Shown here one piece after another: positions 11,589-22,913 of a stretch of 64,000 nt of DNA. The translations under genes were made by a program, and so were the position numbers. Source of the DNA: Boesenbergia rotunda (lineage: Eukaryota > Streptophyta > Magnoliopsida > Zingiberales > Zingiberaceae); NCBI GenBank assembly GCA_024364735.1, contig JAGFNQ010000865.1, forward strand, positions 216,743 to 280,742, in the 5' to 3' direction. Within the stretch, counting starts at the first letter, position 1. Every line of letters begins with the position of its first letter. The notes below the pieces were generated by a model. It was not told the DNA's origin, made no database searches, and saw only the letters and a list, made by a program, of their open reading frames with translations.

Positions 11589-12640
11589 TGTTGGTGCAGG
11601 TAGCACCTAAGTCAATCCTAGGTTTTGATATGGCAAAGGGTTCAAGAGTTAAGATGTTATAGTTGTCTAATGTGTTTACTAAGTGTGCAGGAAAGAAGCC
11701 CTAGGTACACTAGGCAAGAAGTCCTGGCAAGGGGCTGGGCACCGAAGACCTGCTTGGAAGGTGGGCACCGAAGACCTGCTCGGAAGGTGGGCACGAAATC
11801 CTGGCAAGGGGCTGGGCACCGAAGACCTGCTCGGAAGGTGGGCACGAAGTCCTGGTCGAGGACTGAGTACGAAGACCTGGTCAGGTGAATCGGGCAAAAG
11901 TCCAACCAGAGAACTCTCCTGAGAGGAGTAGGTGAGGACGCGTTCCCCGTCGAGGGAACAGTAGGTGTCGGTTCTACCTAGGGTTCCATCTGGGAGACCC
12001 GAAGTCAGAACCAAGACAGCTACGGCTGTAAAGATGGACTAATATTCTTACCTTGTTTGTTTTGGAACTAACCTTGGATGCAGGGACCAAAGGAGTGTGT
12101 TTCTGCAGCTCAGAACGCCCCAAAGGAGAGGGGTAGGCAGCTGGGCTAGGCGCCTGGGAGGTCCCGGGCACCCAAGGTCAAAGCCAAACAAGCAGAAAGT
12201 AAGAATCGCTTCGAAACAACACTGGCCTAGGTGCCCGGGAGGTCCCGGGCGCCCAAGGTCAAAGCCAAAGAGGAGTCAAAGCAAAATCAGCCACGAAGCT
12301 AGCGGACCAAGTCAAGCTAGGCGCCTGGGAGGTCCCGGGCGCCCCAATAAGCTCCAGAGGCCGATTCAAAAGGGATAAGCGCTGACCGAGCTGCGGATGA
12401 AGTTTCTCCGATCTGAAGGCACGTGTCAGGCGCCCCCAGCGAATCAGGCGCCCCCAGGAGCACTATAAAAGGGGCTCGACCCCGAGGCTTCAACAACACA
12501 ACTTTCCAACGCCTCTAGCTTTTCGTTCAAGCGCTCTGCTCCGGCAAACTCTGATCTTGAGACTCTAGCGCTGACGACGACACTCTGCTCCAAAGTACGA
12601 TCCACACCGGGCGTCAGTAACGAAAAGTGTATTCATTTAC

Positions 12641-15051
12641 TGTTGGGACCTGATGCATGTTGACATGGATGTGGGTTCGTAATTTTAAAATTAATTACGT
12701 GCAGCGGAAGGTTTAGCATAAATAATTTCACAAATTATTTAACCACACATCTAAGCATGCAACCTTATGTTGTGTAGACATGATCATACATTTAAAATTT
12801 TGCAGAAAGTAAACTAATTTACTTAGTACCTCGCGTAACTCGAAGGAAGGGACGAGATCCAACCGTAAGCGTCCCTTGGAAGCTCCGCCTCTATTCGCGT
12901 CCACGCCGAGTTTTTTCAGGATGACTTCGCAAAGCCACGAGTTTCGTGCCGACAAGAACTACTAGATTCTCCAAAGGCACGACAAGAATACCAAGAGAGA
13001 GATGGGAAGACTAACCACCAAACGAAGAACGGAATCAAGATTCCGAGGAGGAAGGAGTTGCGCCTGCTTCTTCTTCTTCTCACGGCAGCTGCTTGGTGGA
13101 TGAAGCTCACGGCAACAAAGGGGTCCTCTAGGGCCGGCGGCACTAGAGGAGGGAGAGGGAGAGAAGGAGAGAGAGAGAAGGCTTATTCCTAGATCTCTTA
13201 GATTGATTTCCAAGCCTTGCCTTGGTTCCTTTATATAGTAGCCTCTCAATCGCCAAGTCTCCTTTTTATGGAATAAATTTTTATAAGAAATTTATCATAT
13301 AAATTTTTCTATGATTTATTCCATCATGCCAAGTTTTTATCATAATTTAATTTATGATAAAAGTAGTCATGTCTCCCTTTTTTTTCTTATGGAAAGAAAT
13401 TTCTTTATATAAATTTCTTTATCATGGTAAATTAATCCATTATTGATTTTATAAAATAAAATAAACCAATCCATGGTTCATTTTAATTTCCATGAAAAAT
13501 AAATTTCTTCATATAAATTTCTTTATCATGGTAAATCAATCCATTATTGATTTTATAAAATAAAATAAACCAATCCATGGTTCATTTTAATTTCCATGAA
13601 AAATAAATTTCTTTATATAAATTTCTTTATCATGGTAAATCAATCCATTATTGATTTTATAAAATAAAATAAACCAATCCATGGTTCATTTTAATTTCCA
13701 TGAAAAATAAACCAAACCTTGGTTTATTATAAAATTTATATCATCCATAATTTTATAAAACAAACCACACTTGGTTTATTTTATAAATTGAACCAAACAA
13801 TTTGATTCTCCCCTTTTGATGTGGCCGGCCAAACAAAGAGGGTGGGGACCCTCTTTGGCCGGCCAAACCCAAGCCAAGACCATATGAATTAAACTCATTT
13901 AATTCGTCCAATAAGTCTTCAAAAGACTTAACCATTTTATGCTTCCGATGCGTCTCTGAAAAATTCAGATTCGACTTATTTCTCTTGATCGGAAAATCCA
14001 ATTTTTAACTCGTTTTAAATCCCTTGGATTACTCGTAGTGCGTGTGACTAAATAGGCTTTCGATTTATGTTCGTCGTCTATAATCAACCAATTATAGAAC
14101 GATCATGAGTGGCACCTAGTAGTACATCATGACCCCCAATTAATCGAAAGATCAACGGTTGACCTCAGAAATAATTCTGAAACCCTTCAGCAGCTATAAT
14201 GAGTCGTGCCCCATTCCCTTCACCATCTTATACCCACTTGGTTCAGGACACGGTCTATGTGTGTCAGTCCCCACTAGGCTGACTACATCACACCTAGCCC
14301 AAGCAATGTTTTTCTCGTCCTACGGATTCTAGTTACTCTCATGTATCTGAGAGATTCATACTCTGAACATGTGATGCTCTGGCCAGAGGCTTCGAGTAAC
14401 AATCCGACGATAGGCCTTGGGTATACATCTCCTCGCAAGGAGTGGTGAATCCTTTGTAGGCTGTTCAAACATCTTCGGGCACTTCGGCTTATACCCAACC
14501 ATCCTGGGTCCATACCTCCTTAGAGATGCTTGCTTAAGATGTCAAAGTATAAGTCTCCATGACCAAGATGACTTGAACACCGCAAGTCAAAGGAACATCG
14601 CACTTAAGCTGCAGTAAGAACTTCATTGACATATCTATATGTAGATTACCATATGAAGTTTTACAGCCAGTCACTCCAATGAACTAGTTCCCTTAACTAG
14701 CATTTATGTTTATCTCCGGACATCCCAATGTCTCCAGCCAGTGAGAATCAGCTGATTAGAGAATAAGCCATGCTAGTCTCAACAGAATTGATAGTGTCCG
14801 TATTTATCAATTCATCGACTAGGGACAATTTCAATACTTCACAATTGCACATGTAGAGATAATCACTAGTTGTGAATTCATCACAAATTCTCTCATGCTG
14901 TGAATTGTATTGCGGACATTCAGTAAATGAGTTTAAGATCTCAATCAAATACACAAATATGTATACTCAAATAGTGAATATTCATTTATTAAAATAAATG
15001 ATTACAATCATAAGGCGATTGCCTTAGGACACTTCTCTCACAATACTAACA
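12641..15051 (-). mobile_element. F2: complete solo LTR of family F (2,411 bp)
   Basis: It runs TGTTGGGACC ... TACTAACA and is flanked by the perfect 5-bp TSD TTTAC (12636-12640 and 15052-15056). There is no internal region, so it is a solo LTR left by LTR-LTR recombination. It lies inside element B's 3' LTR. A TATA box on the minus strand (TATATAA, 13231-13237) sets the orientation. GGCCGGCC palindromes flank a CCCTCTTT stretch at 13823-13866, also seen in F1. It contains no gene; ORFs such as 12962-13249 and 13753-14001 are fortuitous. Confidence 0.92.
13395..13712. repeat. Three tandem copies of a 104-bp AT-rich unit in F2
   Basis: The landmark CCATGGTTCATTTT recurs at 13471, 13575 and 13679, which gives an exact 104-bp period. 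The copies differ by only a few bases. F1 has a single copy (about 6720-6830), so the triplication arose within the F2 lineage. Confidence 0.88.
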
Positions 15052-15294
15052 TTTACTTACTGCACTATTCTTGTATTAAATCTGTAAACCTTTGCGCGAA
15101 TATAGAATTGCCCGCAGTAAACGGTCAAGGACCGTGGGCCTTGGAGTAGGAGCCGACCGCGACTCCGAACCAAGTAAAAATACTTGTGTTCCTTGTGTGT
15201 TTGTTTTTAATTCCACTGTGTATTTTCTCTTAGTCTTATCCGAAATGATTTTCACGATAGTCACCCCCCCTCTATCATGTTTCTCGATCCAACA

Positions 15295-16498
15295 CTATCA
15301 TGTTTAATCTAATTTTTAGGTTAAAATGTGATGGTTTAATCGATTGACTTGGTCAATCAATTGATTATCAAGTTTAAAATTGTGAATAGAATAAATTTGA
15401 TTTAATCAATTATCATCTTAAATTTGTGATGAGATGAATTAAGAATTATATCGATTAAATTTTTTTTTATCGATAAAAATTTCTTTCATGTGAAATATTT
15501 TTTTCTTTCACGTCGAAGAAAAAAATTGTTTCAAATAGGGATAAAGAAAATTAATCGATTAATGCATTAATACGAAAAAAAGAAAAAAAAGGGTGAAACT
15601 GTTTCATAGAAACAGTAAAACAAAAAAAACAATTGATTAATGCATTAATACATGAGTGAATTTTATAAAAGGCTAATGCATCAAATATTTTTTTCTTGAT
15701 GAAGAGATTAAATAATATTATTTAATATTATTTAATTATAGAACCATAAAGAAACTCTAATTTTAAAGGAGGGTTCTATATATGATATAGTCATATATAT
15801 TAAGCTTTTAAATCGATTGGGATAATCAATTGGATCATACCATTTGATTACCATATAGTGTCAATCGATTAATGAGCTTAATTTTAAGGTGTCAAGATTA
15901 ATAAAGAAATTATCTGTTCGATTAAATATCTAGAATTTTCTTGGGTCTATCTACTCAACGTGCTACTAAATTAAACTATTGTGTCGGCCCAAAGGAAGAC
16001 ACCTTAGGTCGGTTAGTGTATTTTGTGTTGGTAGACATATATCTATGCTAAGAGTAATCGGCCCAAAGGAAGGTTGCTTTTATGTCAGATATATGTTCAA
16101 GATAGTTTACAATTATTGAACATAATTTATTTTGTTCTGATCATGCACAAAATATGTCGGCCCAAAGGAAGACATTGCATGGCAGATTAAAGTTGTTGTA
16201 AGATATGGACCAAAATATAACTCATATAAAGTTTCATATTATGCACATAATGGGTCGGCCCAAAGGAAGGCACATTGTGTGGCCAATTAAGGTTGAGTTA
16301 TATCGGAGGGTACCGCTAACAAATTATATTTTAATTTACACATTAAAATGCAATGTTGTATTTGGTATCTCATAAGAAGCCCATTTATATGCATTTACAA
16401 TTTTATTTATTTGCATAATTTTATTATATATATATATATATGTTCTTGGCTTTAGTTAAATCGTGAGCTTAAATAAATTTTTTCTTTTTTTAATTTCA
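15295..16498 (+). other. Element D upstream/leader region with repeated CGGCCCAAAGGAAG motif
   Basis: No gene. The first 600 bp are AT-rich with recurring AATCGATT/AATGCATTAATAC words. Between about 15985 and 16270 the 14-mer CGGCCCAAAGGAAG occurs four times at roughly 75-115-bp spacing, each followed by a variable G/T-rich stretch. TTGGTATCTCATAAG at about 16363 could be a decayed primer binding site, but the match to Met-tRNA is weak. Confidence 0.55.
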
Positions 16499-17179
16499 AT
16501 GCATTCTGTAACTGCCAAATTAATAACATCTCAACATTAACTGGTTCAAATTTTGCTGAATGGAAAGAATACGTGATAGTAGTTTAGGCTGCATGGACTT
16601 GGACTATGCATTAAGGAATGATCGTCCCGCGCCTTTGACCAGTGCTAGCACTATAAAGCAGAGGGATGAATTTCAGCTGTGGGAGAAATCAAATCGCATG
16701 AGTCTAAGCATCATGAAGCTTTCCATACCGGCACAAATAAAGGGCTCAATAACAGAGAGTGAAGATACTAGGAGTTTCCTTAACCAACTGGCAGACCGAT
16801 TCACCTCAAATGAAAAGGTCGAGATTACTACACTTCTTACGAAGTTGGTAACCATACGGTACAGTGGTAAAAGAAACATAAGATAGTACATTATAGAGAC
16901 ATCTGAAAGTGCTCACTTAGTATTTGATTCTCAAAGTATGAGCAAGAAGCAAAAGAGGATTAATAACAAAGAAAAAGGAAAGCAAACTGCAAATTCTAGA
17001 GATAAACTTCTCAACTTTGTTAATTCAGAAGTCAATTTAGCTATTGTACCCACTGACACTTGGTGGATAGATACTGGTGCTACTACTCACATAAGTCTCA
17101 CAATGCAGGGTTGTCTTAGGAGCCGACTTCCGCTTGATGATGAAAGATACATCTATACGGGGAATGGAAAGAAGGTTGT
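16499..17179 (+). pseudogene. Element D gag and protease remnant (internally deleted)
   Basis: From ATG 16499 the frame gives MHSVTAKLITSQHLTGSNF, the N terminus of UBN2-type copia Gag. It shifts frame near 16585 and continues in 16560-16886 (GCMDLDYALR, LWEKSNRMSLSIMK, FLNQLADRFTSNEK, LLTKLVTIRY). After a TAG at about 16885 the text jumps to a lysine-rich tail (SKKQKRINNKEKGKQ), so much of the capsid and the zinc knuckle are deleted. The protease motif WWIDTGATTHIS is at about 17061-17096. The frame is cut at 17179 by element E. Confidence 0.8.
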
Positions 17180-19656
17180 TGTAATGACCCGCCTTCTAGT
17201 ACTAAGCTTTAAGGCGGATCGCTGCTACTAACTGACTAACTAGCTGACTGATTACTGATCATTATTTTCCAGATGCTAAACCAACTGGGAGAATTTAAAA
17301 ATTCTTATTTTGCTATGTACTGAACTAACAATTCATAACTCAATCTTGCTGCGGTAAATCATAATCATGTTGGAAGTACTAACCAGCCAAAATAAAACAA
17401 AAACTTTAATTTTATTAGCTTGGCCAAGATTTGATCCCCCAACCTCAGCGTTACATGACTAAATCACTAACCAGCAACTCTACATCACATTCTGTTTTAA
17501 ATTGGCACCAGTCGACTGATATCTTTCTAGTCGACTGGTGCAGCCGACGAAACTTTCTGTGACATTTTTCTGCTGGTCCCAGTCGACTGGTAACTGTCGC
17601 AGTCGACTGGTAGCTCTGAAATCTGAAGTTTCAGATTCTAAAAACGTGCCAAGGTCAACTTACTTTGTACCAAAAACACCACAAACTCATATTTGAGCCT
17701 ACTAACAGGTATACAATGATTCTAGGTCATATTCTACATGTTTTCATGACATTAAAGCATACTTCAACTACTTCTAAGCATAAATTTAGAAACATAAACT
17801 TTGTATCAACTTACTACTAAAACTAAGCATTGTTTCTGCCTAGATGCATCAATAGTAGCGCTATAATATCAGAAATGATAATATAGCCTTAGACCATGCA
17901 TTTTACTACTAGTTAACATGCATTTGAAAAGTATCACTCAACATATCACATGTAAAAACTAGGCATGGCATCACTGCACGATATCAACTCATACTAACAT
18001 AATGCTAATAACATAACAAGGGTACTTAAGACGCAGAAAATGTTAAACATGACAAAGAACTACTTCATTTAACATTCTTAATAATATGTCCTCTTAATGC
18101 AAGTTCCCAAGGTTCTTTCATTCCAAGTTTCCACCATCACACACTCCACCATCATCCCAGCCGCTTCCGCTACTCTATTTTTCCTTTGCCTTTATCTGCA
18201 GCATAAGGAAAAATGAAACTATAAGCATAAAGCTTAGTAAGTACCATCCTACTCACAAAACAATGCATATCTCGAAACTCATGCTTTTGAAAACACATGT
18301 AGGAAAAACATATCATGCTTGTCATTTATTCTTGCTGAAACATATAATCAAAACAAATATCATGGCATACTCATCATACTAAGTACATGAACTAAATCAT
18401 ATTCTTATAACTAAATTCACATAGCATTCATAAAATCTGACTGAACTAAGCATGATCTTAAAACTATTTTCACATAAAGCTATTACTGAACTTTTGAAAT
18501 TTATACATATAATAAGTGAAAATAATAATCATGCTGTTGTTGGCCCGACAATGTGCTGCTAATGCGCGCATCCCTAAATAGATACGAGGTAGCTAATCCC
18601 GAACCCATTAGGGTACTATTACTAGGCAAACTAGGAGCCTAGGAGCAACTAGGAGCACACCCATGGACGAACTAGAGTCCAAGCACATGCCATAAAAAGT
18701 AAAATACTTTCATAAATATTCTTTTCTTTAACCTTTCATCTACTAGGCGATCTAGAGCCTAGGGGCGATCTAGGAGCCCACCCAATGGACGAACTAGGGT
18801 CCATAAACATAAAGCAAGGGTAGCTAACTTCATAACATGCTAAAACTCATATTAGAGCTTCTTAACATTTTCTCGAGCACCTTGCGTGCCTAAAAACTCC
18901 CCTTTTTCATTTAAGGACACTTCCTAGGCACTTGACGGTGCGTCTAAACCCCAAACTAAAGGGGGAAGCATGTCCAGCCCATCTAGTGGTGCCCTTAAAA
19001 TCGGTAGAGGAAGTTAATCTGCACATATGAGCATAAACTTGCAATTAGATAAACTAGTACAATCAATCATATGAACGAAGCTACTTATACCGCAGGTGAG
19101 GGATACTTACATCCTGCGCTTGTTCTTACAACTCTAGGGCGTAGGGTTTAGGGAGAGGGAAGGTCCTTGGAGTCTCGGAGAGGTTCCAACGAAGAACAAG
19201 ATCTCCTAGCGTGCCCTCCTTCTTGAATCCACCTACCACAAGCCTTGGACTCCTCTTTGCTTTGCCGTGAGTGAGGGAGGAAGAAGCCTCAGGAGAGGGA
19301 GGAAGAAATCGCCACGGGAGGGAGAGGGTTCGGCGGAGACAAGGTGAGGAAAAGTTTCAATTAAAAAAACCCTTAAGTTCCCTTTATATTTATGGGAAAA
19401 AATTAACTAACTTCACCTTATCCATCTTTCCCTCTAATCTATTTCAATGAAAATAGACTAGCCCACTTGGTAAGCTTATTTTACTCTCACTAAAGGTCGA
19501 GGGCTCAAATCTCACTTAAGCTTTTTTACTGCGTATTCTATTTTTATTCCTTTTTGCCTTATTTATCCATGGAAAAATTCTATAAAAATATCCATAAATT
19601 CAAAATAAATTCTAGGATATTTCTAAAATTAGATTTGAGAATTTTCGGGCGTTATA
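17180..19656 (-). repeat. Element E 3' LTR (left copy)
   Basis: On the minus strand it should start TGTAACACCC; here the start is mutated to TATAACGCCC at 19656, and it ends GGTCATTACA at 17180. A TATA-like box (TATAAAGG) is at 19381-19388. Copies of CCAGTCGACTGG, a perfect palindrome, and its variants cluster at 17507-17615. The LTR is near-identical to the right copy, with the differences concentrated in the first 250 bases. It contains no gene. Confidence 0.92.
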
Positions 19657-19668
19657 ATCCCCCATACC
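19657..19668 (-). other. Element E polypurine tract
   Basis: The minus strand reads GGTATGGGGGAT directly before the 3' LTR and about 25 bp after the end of the chromodomain frame. This is the expected plus-strand primer position. Confidence 0.75.
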
Positions 19669-19691
19669 TTATAAAAAGTTCATCCTCGAAC

Positions 19692-20876
19692 TTAAAACAA
19701 CTCTGGGTATTTCTGCCTCATGCTGTCCTCTGGTTCCCATGTTGCCTCTTCTACTCTGTGATTTTGCCATATGACATTCACTAATGGTACCTCCTTGTTC
19801 CGCAATTTCTTAACCGCTCGGTCTATTATCTGAATAGGTCAACTATCATAACTGAGATCTTCGCGGACTTGTACCGTCTGTGGCTCTATCACCTGGGTGG
19901 CATCTGGGATATGCTTCTTCAGCATGGAGACATGAAATACATTGTGGATAGATGACATCTCCTGAGGTAGTTCTAGCTCATAAGCTACTTTGCCAACTCT
20001 TCTAGTGATGGGGTATGGTCCTACATATCTGGGACTTAGCTTGCCCTTCTTCCCAAAACGCATTACTCCCTTCATGGGAGCCACTCTGAGGAATACTGAA
20101 TCCCCAACTTCAAACTCTAATGGTCTGCGTCGTGTATCAGCATAGCTCTTCTGGAGACTCTGAGCTGTTTCTATTCTCTGGCGGATCTGCTGTATGGCTA
20201 CGGTAGTATCATCTATAAGATTTGTCTGTAGGCCTAACTCTTGCCTCTCACCACCCTCGTACCAGCAGATAGGAGATCTACACCTCCGCCCATATAAAGC
20301 CTTATAGGGTGCCATGCCGATAGTGGCCTGATAACTATTGTTGTAGGTGAATTCCACTAAGCACAGGTATCTGCACCAACTGCCCTTGAAATCTAAAGCA
20401 TAAGCTCTGAGCATATCTTCTAGTACTTGATTAACTCTCTCTGTCTGACCATCTGTCTGAGGATGGAAAGCTGTGCTAAACTTCAGTTTGGTGCCTAGTG
20501 CTGTCTGTACGCACTCCCAAAAGTGCGAAGTGAACCTACTGTCCCTATCTGAAATGATAGTCCTAAGGACTCCATGTAGTCTAACGATCTCCTTGAGGTA
20601 TAACTGAGCTAGCTGTTCCATATAATAGGAGATCCTGATAGCTAGGAAGTGGGCAGACTTAGTCAATCTGTCAACTATTACCCAGATTACATCATATCCA
20701 TTCGTTGTTCTGGGTAGTCCCACTATAAAATCCATGGAAATATCTTCCCATTTACATTCTGGAATCTGGATAGGCTGCAGAACTCCTCCTGGTCTCTGAT
20801 GTTCTGCCTTGACCCTTTGGCATGTCAGACAGGTACTAACATATCTGGCGATGCTCTCTTCATCCCAGGCCACCAA
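19692..20876 (-). pseudogene. Element E pol: integrase and C-terminal chromodomain-like segment
   Basis: The zinc site begins in the preceding frame (HGSPYVMHPG) and ends here in CLTCQRVK. The catalytic residues are D in SMDFIVGLP, D in IISDRDSRF and E in DGQTERVNQ. The GPY/F region (LSPRYVGPYPI) and SSIHNVFHVSMLKK follow. A TGA after LSYDS (about 19836) cuts off PIQIIDRAVKKLRNKEVPLV and then WEPEDSMRQKYPELF, a C-terminal chromodomain-like tail that in Tekay/Del chromoviruses is thought to steer insertion towards heterochromatin. A one-base frameshift at about 20865 separates it from the zinc-site half. Confidence 0.88.
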
Positions 20877-21813
20877 AAACGTCCTCTAAGGTCTTGGTAC
20901 ATTTTGGTGGAACCAGGATGCATTACATAAGGAGATCCATGTGCTTCCTCTAGGATCTTCCTTCGGAGCTCTTCTTGGTTCGGAACACATAGGCGGTCAC
21001 CGCAGTACAGCATCCCACTATCTGATAGGTGAAACTCCCCATTTTCTGATTCTGCTATCCCCTGCTTGATTTTCTGAAGGTCAGGATCTTGATCCTGTGC
21101 TGTCTGGATGTCTTCAAGCAGGGTTGACACTAACGTTAAAGTGGAGAGCTGCCCAACTATAATTTCTAGTCCGAACTGTGATATTTCCTTCCGAAGGGGC
21201 TGTGACATCGTAGACAAAGCTAGTAGGGTGGCACTAGATTTCCTGCTAAGTGCGTCTGCCACCTTATTAGCTTTACCTGGATGGTAGAGGATGTCAATGT
21301 CATAATCCTTGACCAGCTCAAGCCATCGGCGTTGCCTCATCTTCAGATCCTTCTGAGTAAAGAAATACTTCAGACTCTGATGATCTATGAAAATCCTACA
21401 CTGAGCTCCGTATAAGTAATGCCTCCAGATCTTGAGAGCAAACACTACTGCAGCTAGCTCCAGGTCATGAGTAGGGTAGTTCTTCTCATAATCCTTGAGT
21501 TGTCTAGAGGCATAGGCAATAACCTTGCCATTCTGCATCAGCACTGCTCCAAGTCCTAATTTAGAAGCATCACTATAAATATCAAAGCTGTCAGTGGTCT
21601 CTGGAAGAGTCAGGATGGGAGCACTAGTCAATCTTCTCTTTAATTCTCTAAAACTGTTCTCGCAGTTCTCTGTCCACTGAAACTTTCTGTTCTTTCTGGT
21701 AAGAGCTGTCAGTGGGGAGGCTATTCTGGAGAAATCCTCTACAAACTTCCTGTAGTAACCGGCTAGACCCAGAAAACTTCTGATCTCACTGGCATTCTTT
21801 GGTCTAACCCAGT
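20825..21813 (-). pseudogene. Element E pol: RT connection, RNase H and integrase N-terminus
   Basis: The frame opens with NWVRPKN and SFLGLAGYYRKF (about 21740-21810), then TSAPILTLP. RNase H is clear: DIYSDASKLGLGAVL, YASRQLKDYEKNYPTHDLE (here HDLELAAV), FIDHQSLKYFF and NKVADALSR. The integrase HHCC domain starts at HGSPYVMHPG and ends FWWPGMKR, where the frame is lost at about 20865. A single missing base near 21815 separates it from the RT frame upstream. No ATG is expected because it is an internal polyprotein piece. Confidence 0.88.
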
Positions 21814-22913
21814 TACTTACTGCTGTCTATTTTGTTGGGGTCTACCATCACACCATCCGTGGAGATGATGTGACCCAGAAAAGACACCTGATCGAGCCAA
21901 AACTCACACTTGGAGAATTTCGCATAGAGTTGGCTCCGCTGAAGAATTTCTAATATTATTTTCAGGTGTTCTACGTGTTCCTTCTGAGTCCTGGAATATA
22001 TCAGAATGTCATCGATGAAGACGATAACAAACTTATCTAAATATTCTCGGAACACTCTGTTCATGAGGTCCATAAAAGTCGCTGGAGCGTTCGTTACGCC
22101 ATAAGGTATAACTACAAACTCATAGTGTCCGTATCTTATTCTGAAAGCTGTCTTGGGGATGTCACCTTCCTTAACTTTCACCTGGTGATATCCCGATCTC
22201 AAGTCTATTTTTGAAAACACTGCTGCTCCCTTTAGCTGATCGAACAAGTCGTCAATTCTTGGCAAGGGATACTTGTTCTTGATGGTGACTTGATTCAAGG
22301 CCCGGTAATCTATACACAAGCGCATGGACCCGTCTTTCTTCTTCACGAACAATACGGGAGCTCCCCAAGGTGAATGACTAGGGTGTATAAAGCCCTTGTC
22401 GAGCAGCTCCTGTAGTTGCTCCTGAAGTTCTCTTAATTCTGCTGGAGCCATACGGTATGGTGCTTTTGAAATGAGATTGGTACCTGGAATGAGATCTATC
22501 TCAAACTCTATCTCCCTGTCTGGCGCTAAGCCTGGTAACTCGTCAGGGAAGACTGCTGGGTAGTCACATACCACTGGGACCTCTTCTAGCATTTGGTCCT
22601 TCTCTTGTTCAGTATTGACTACATGTGCTAGAAATCCGGTACATCCTGAATCCAGCAATTTCTGTGCTTTTAGAGCTGAGAGAAATTTCTTGGCCTTTCT
22701 CTTGGGTTCTCCGGTGTATTCAAACTGCACTCCTTCTTCAGGTTGGAATATGACTTTCCTTTTACGGCATTCTATGGAGGCACCGTACTTGATTAGGAAG
22801 TCCATTCCAAAAATGGCATCATAATCAGTCATACCCAGCACTATCAGATCACCATAAAGCTCTTTGCCTGCTATACTGACTGGCACTGCACAGAGCCAGT
22901 GCGTGGATGCCAT
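21813..22913 (-). pseudogene. Element E pol: reverse transcriptase with protease tail
   Basis: A 366-aa open stretch. It begins in the end of the retropepsin domain (LIVLGMTDYDAIFGMDFL), then carries the gypsy RT motifs YRMAPAELRELQEQL, WGAPVLFVKKKDGSMRLCID, NKYPLPRIDDLFDQL, FSKIDLRSGYHQ, YGVTNAPATFM and the active site FIDDILIYS (about 21998-22026), then FLGHIIS. The family consensus FGLTNAPATF is changed to YGVTNAPATF. It ends at a TAA caused by a one-base loss at about 21815. It would copy element RNA into DNA. Confidence 0.92.

Larger units (their letters stand above)
7656..15294 (+). mobile_element. Element B: Sirevirus-like Ty1/copia, pol and 3' LTR
   Basis: On + the order is integrase, RT, RNase H, a 1.1-kb non-coding region with purine tracts, and a 3' LTR (11589-12640 plus 15057-15294). 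The 5' part (LTR, gag, protease) is missing because F1, and A inside it, sit at 7655; it should lie left of the window. LTR F2 interrupts the 3' LTR. The right flank is CTATC (15295-15299), so CTATC is predicted at its far left end. Pol contains many stops, so B is old and immobile on its own. Confidence 0.87.
11589..15294 (+). repeat. Element B 3' LTR (about 1,290 bp without the F2 insertion)
   Basis: It starts TGTTGGTGCAGG after the polypurine tract and ends CGATCCAACA at 15294; bases 12641-15056 are the inserted LTR F2 plus one TSD copy. Its parts match LTRs C and S in order: a minisatellite of CTGGGCACCGAAGACCTG-type units (about 11715-11885), a conserved block with CCCCGTCGAGGGAACAGTAG, GC-rich palindromic GGGCGCCC-type motifs (12145-12460), a TATA box TATAAAAGG (12464-12472), and a U5 with CCGTGGGCCTTGGAGTAGG. 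The small ORFs here are by-products of the minisatellite. Confidence 0.88.

Noticed and set aside
11625..12499. Short ORFs on both strands in LTR B (60-111 aa, Pro/Gly/Arg-rich)
   Set aside because: They are translations of the LTR minisatellite and GC-rich palindromes; the same frames appear in LTRs C, S and J with no conserved protein.
6235..15051. F1 and F2 as terminal inverted repeats of one large DNA transposon
   Set aside because: F2 is a TG...CA LTR with its own TTTAC TSD and F1 has TATA and U5 in LTR order. They are two independent insertions in opposite orientation inside element B.
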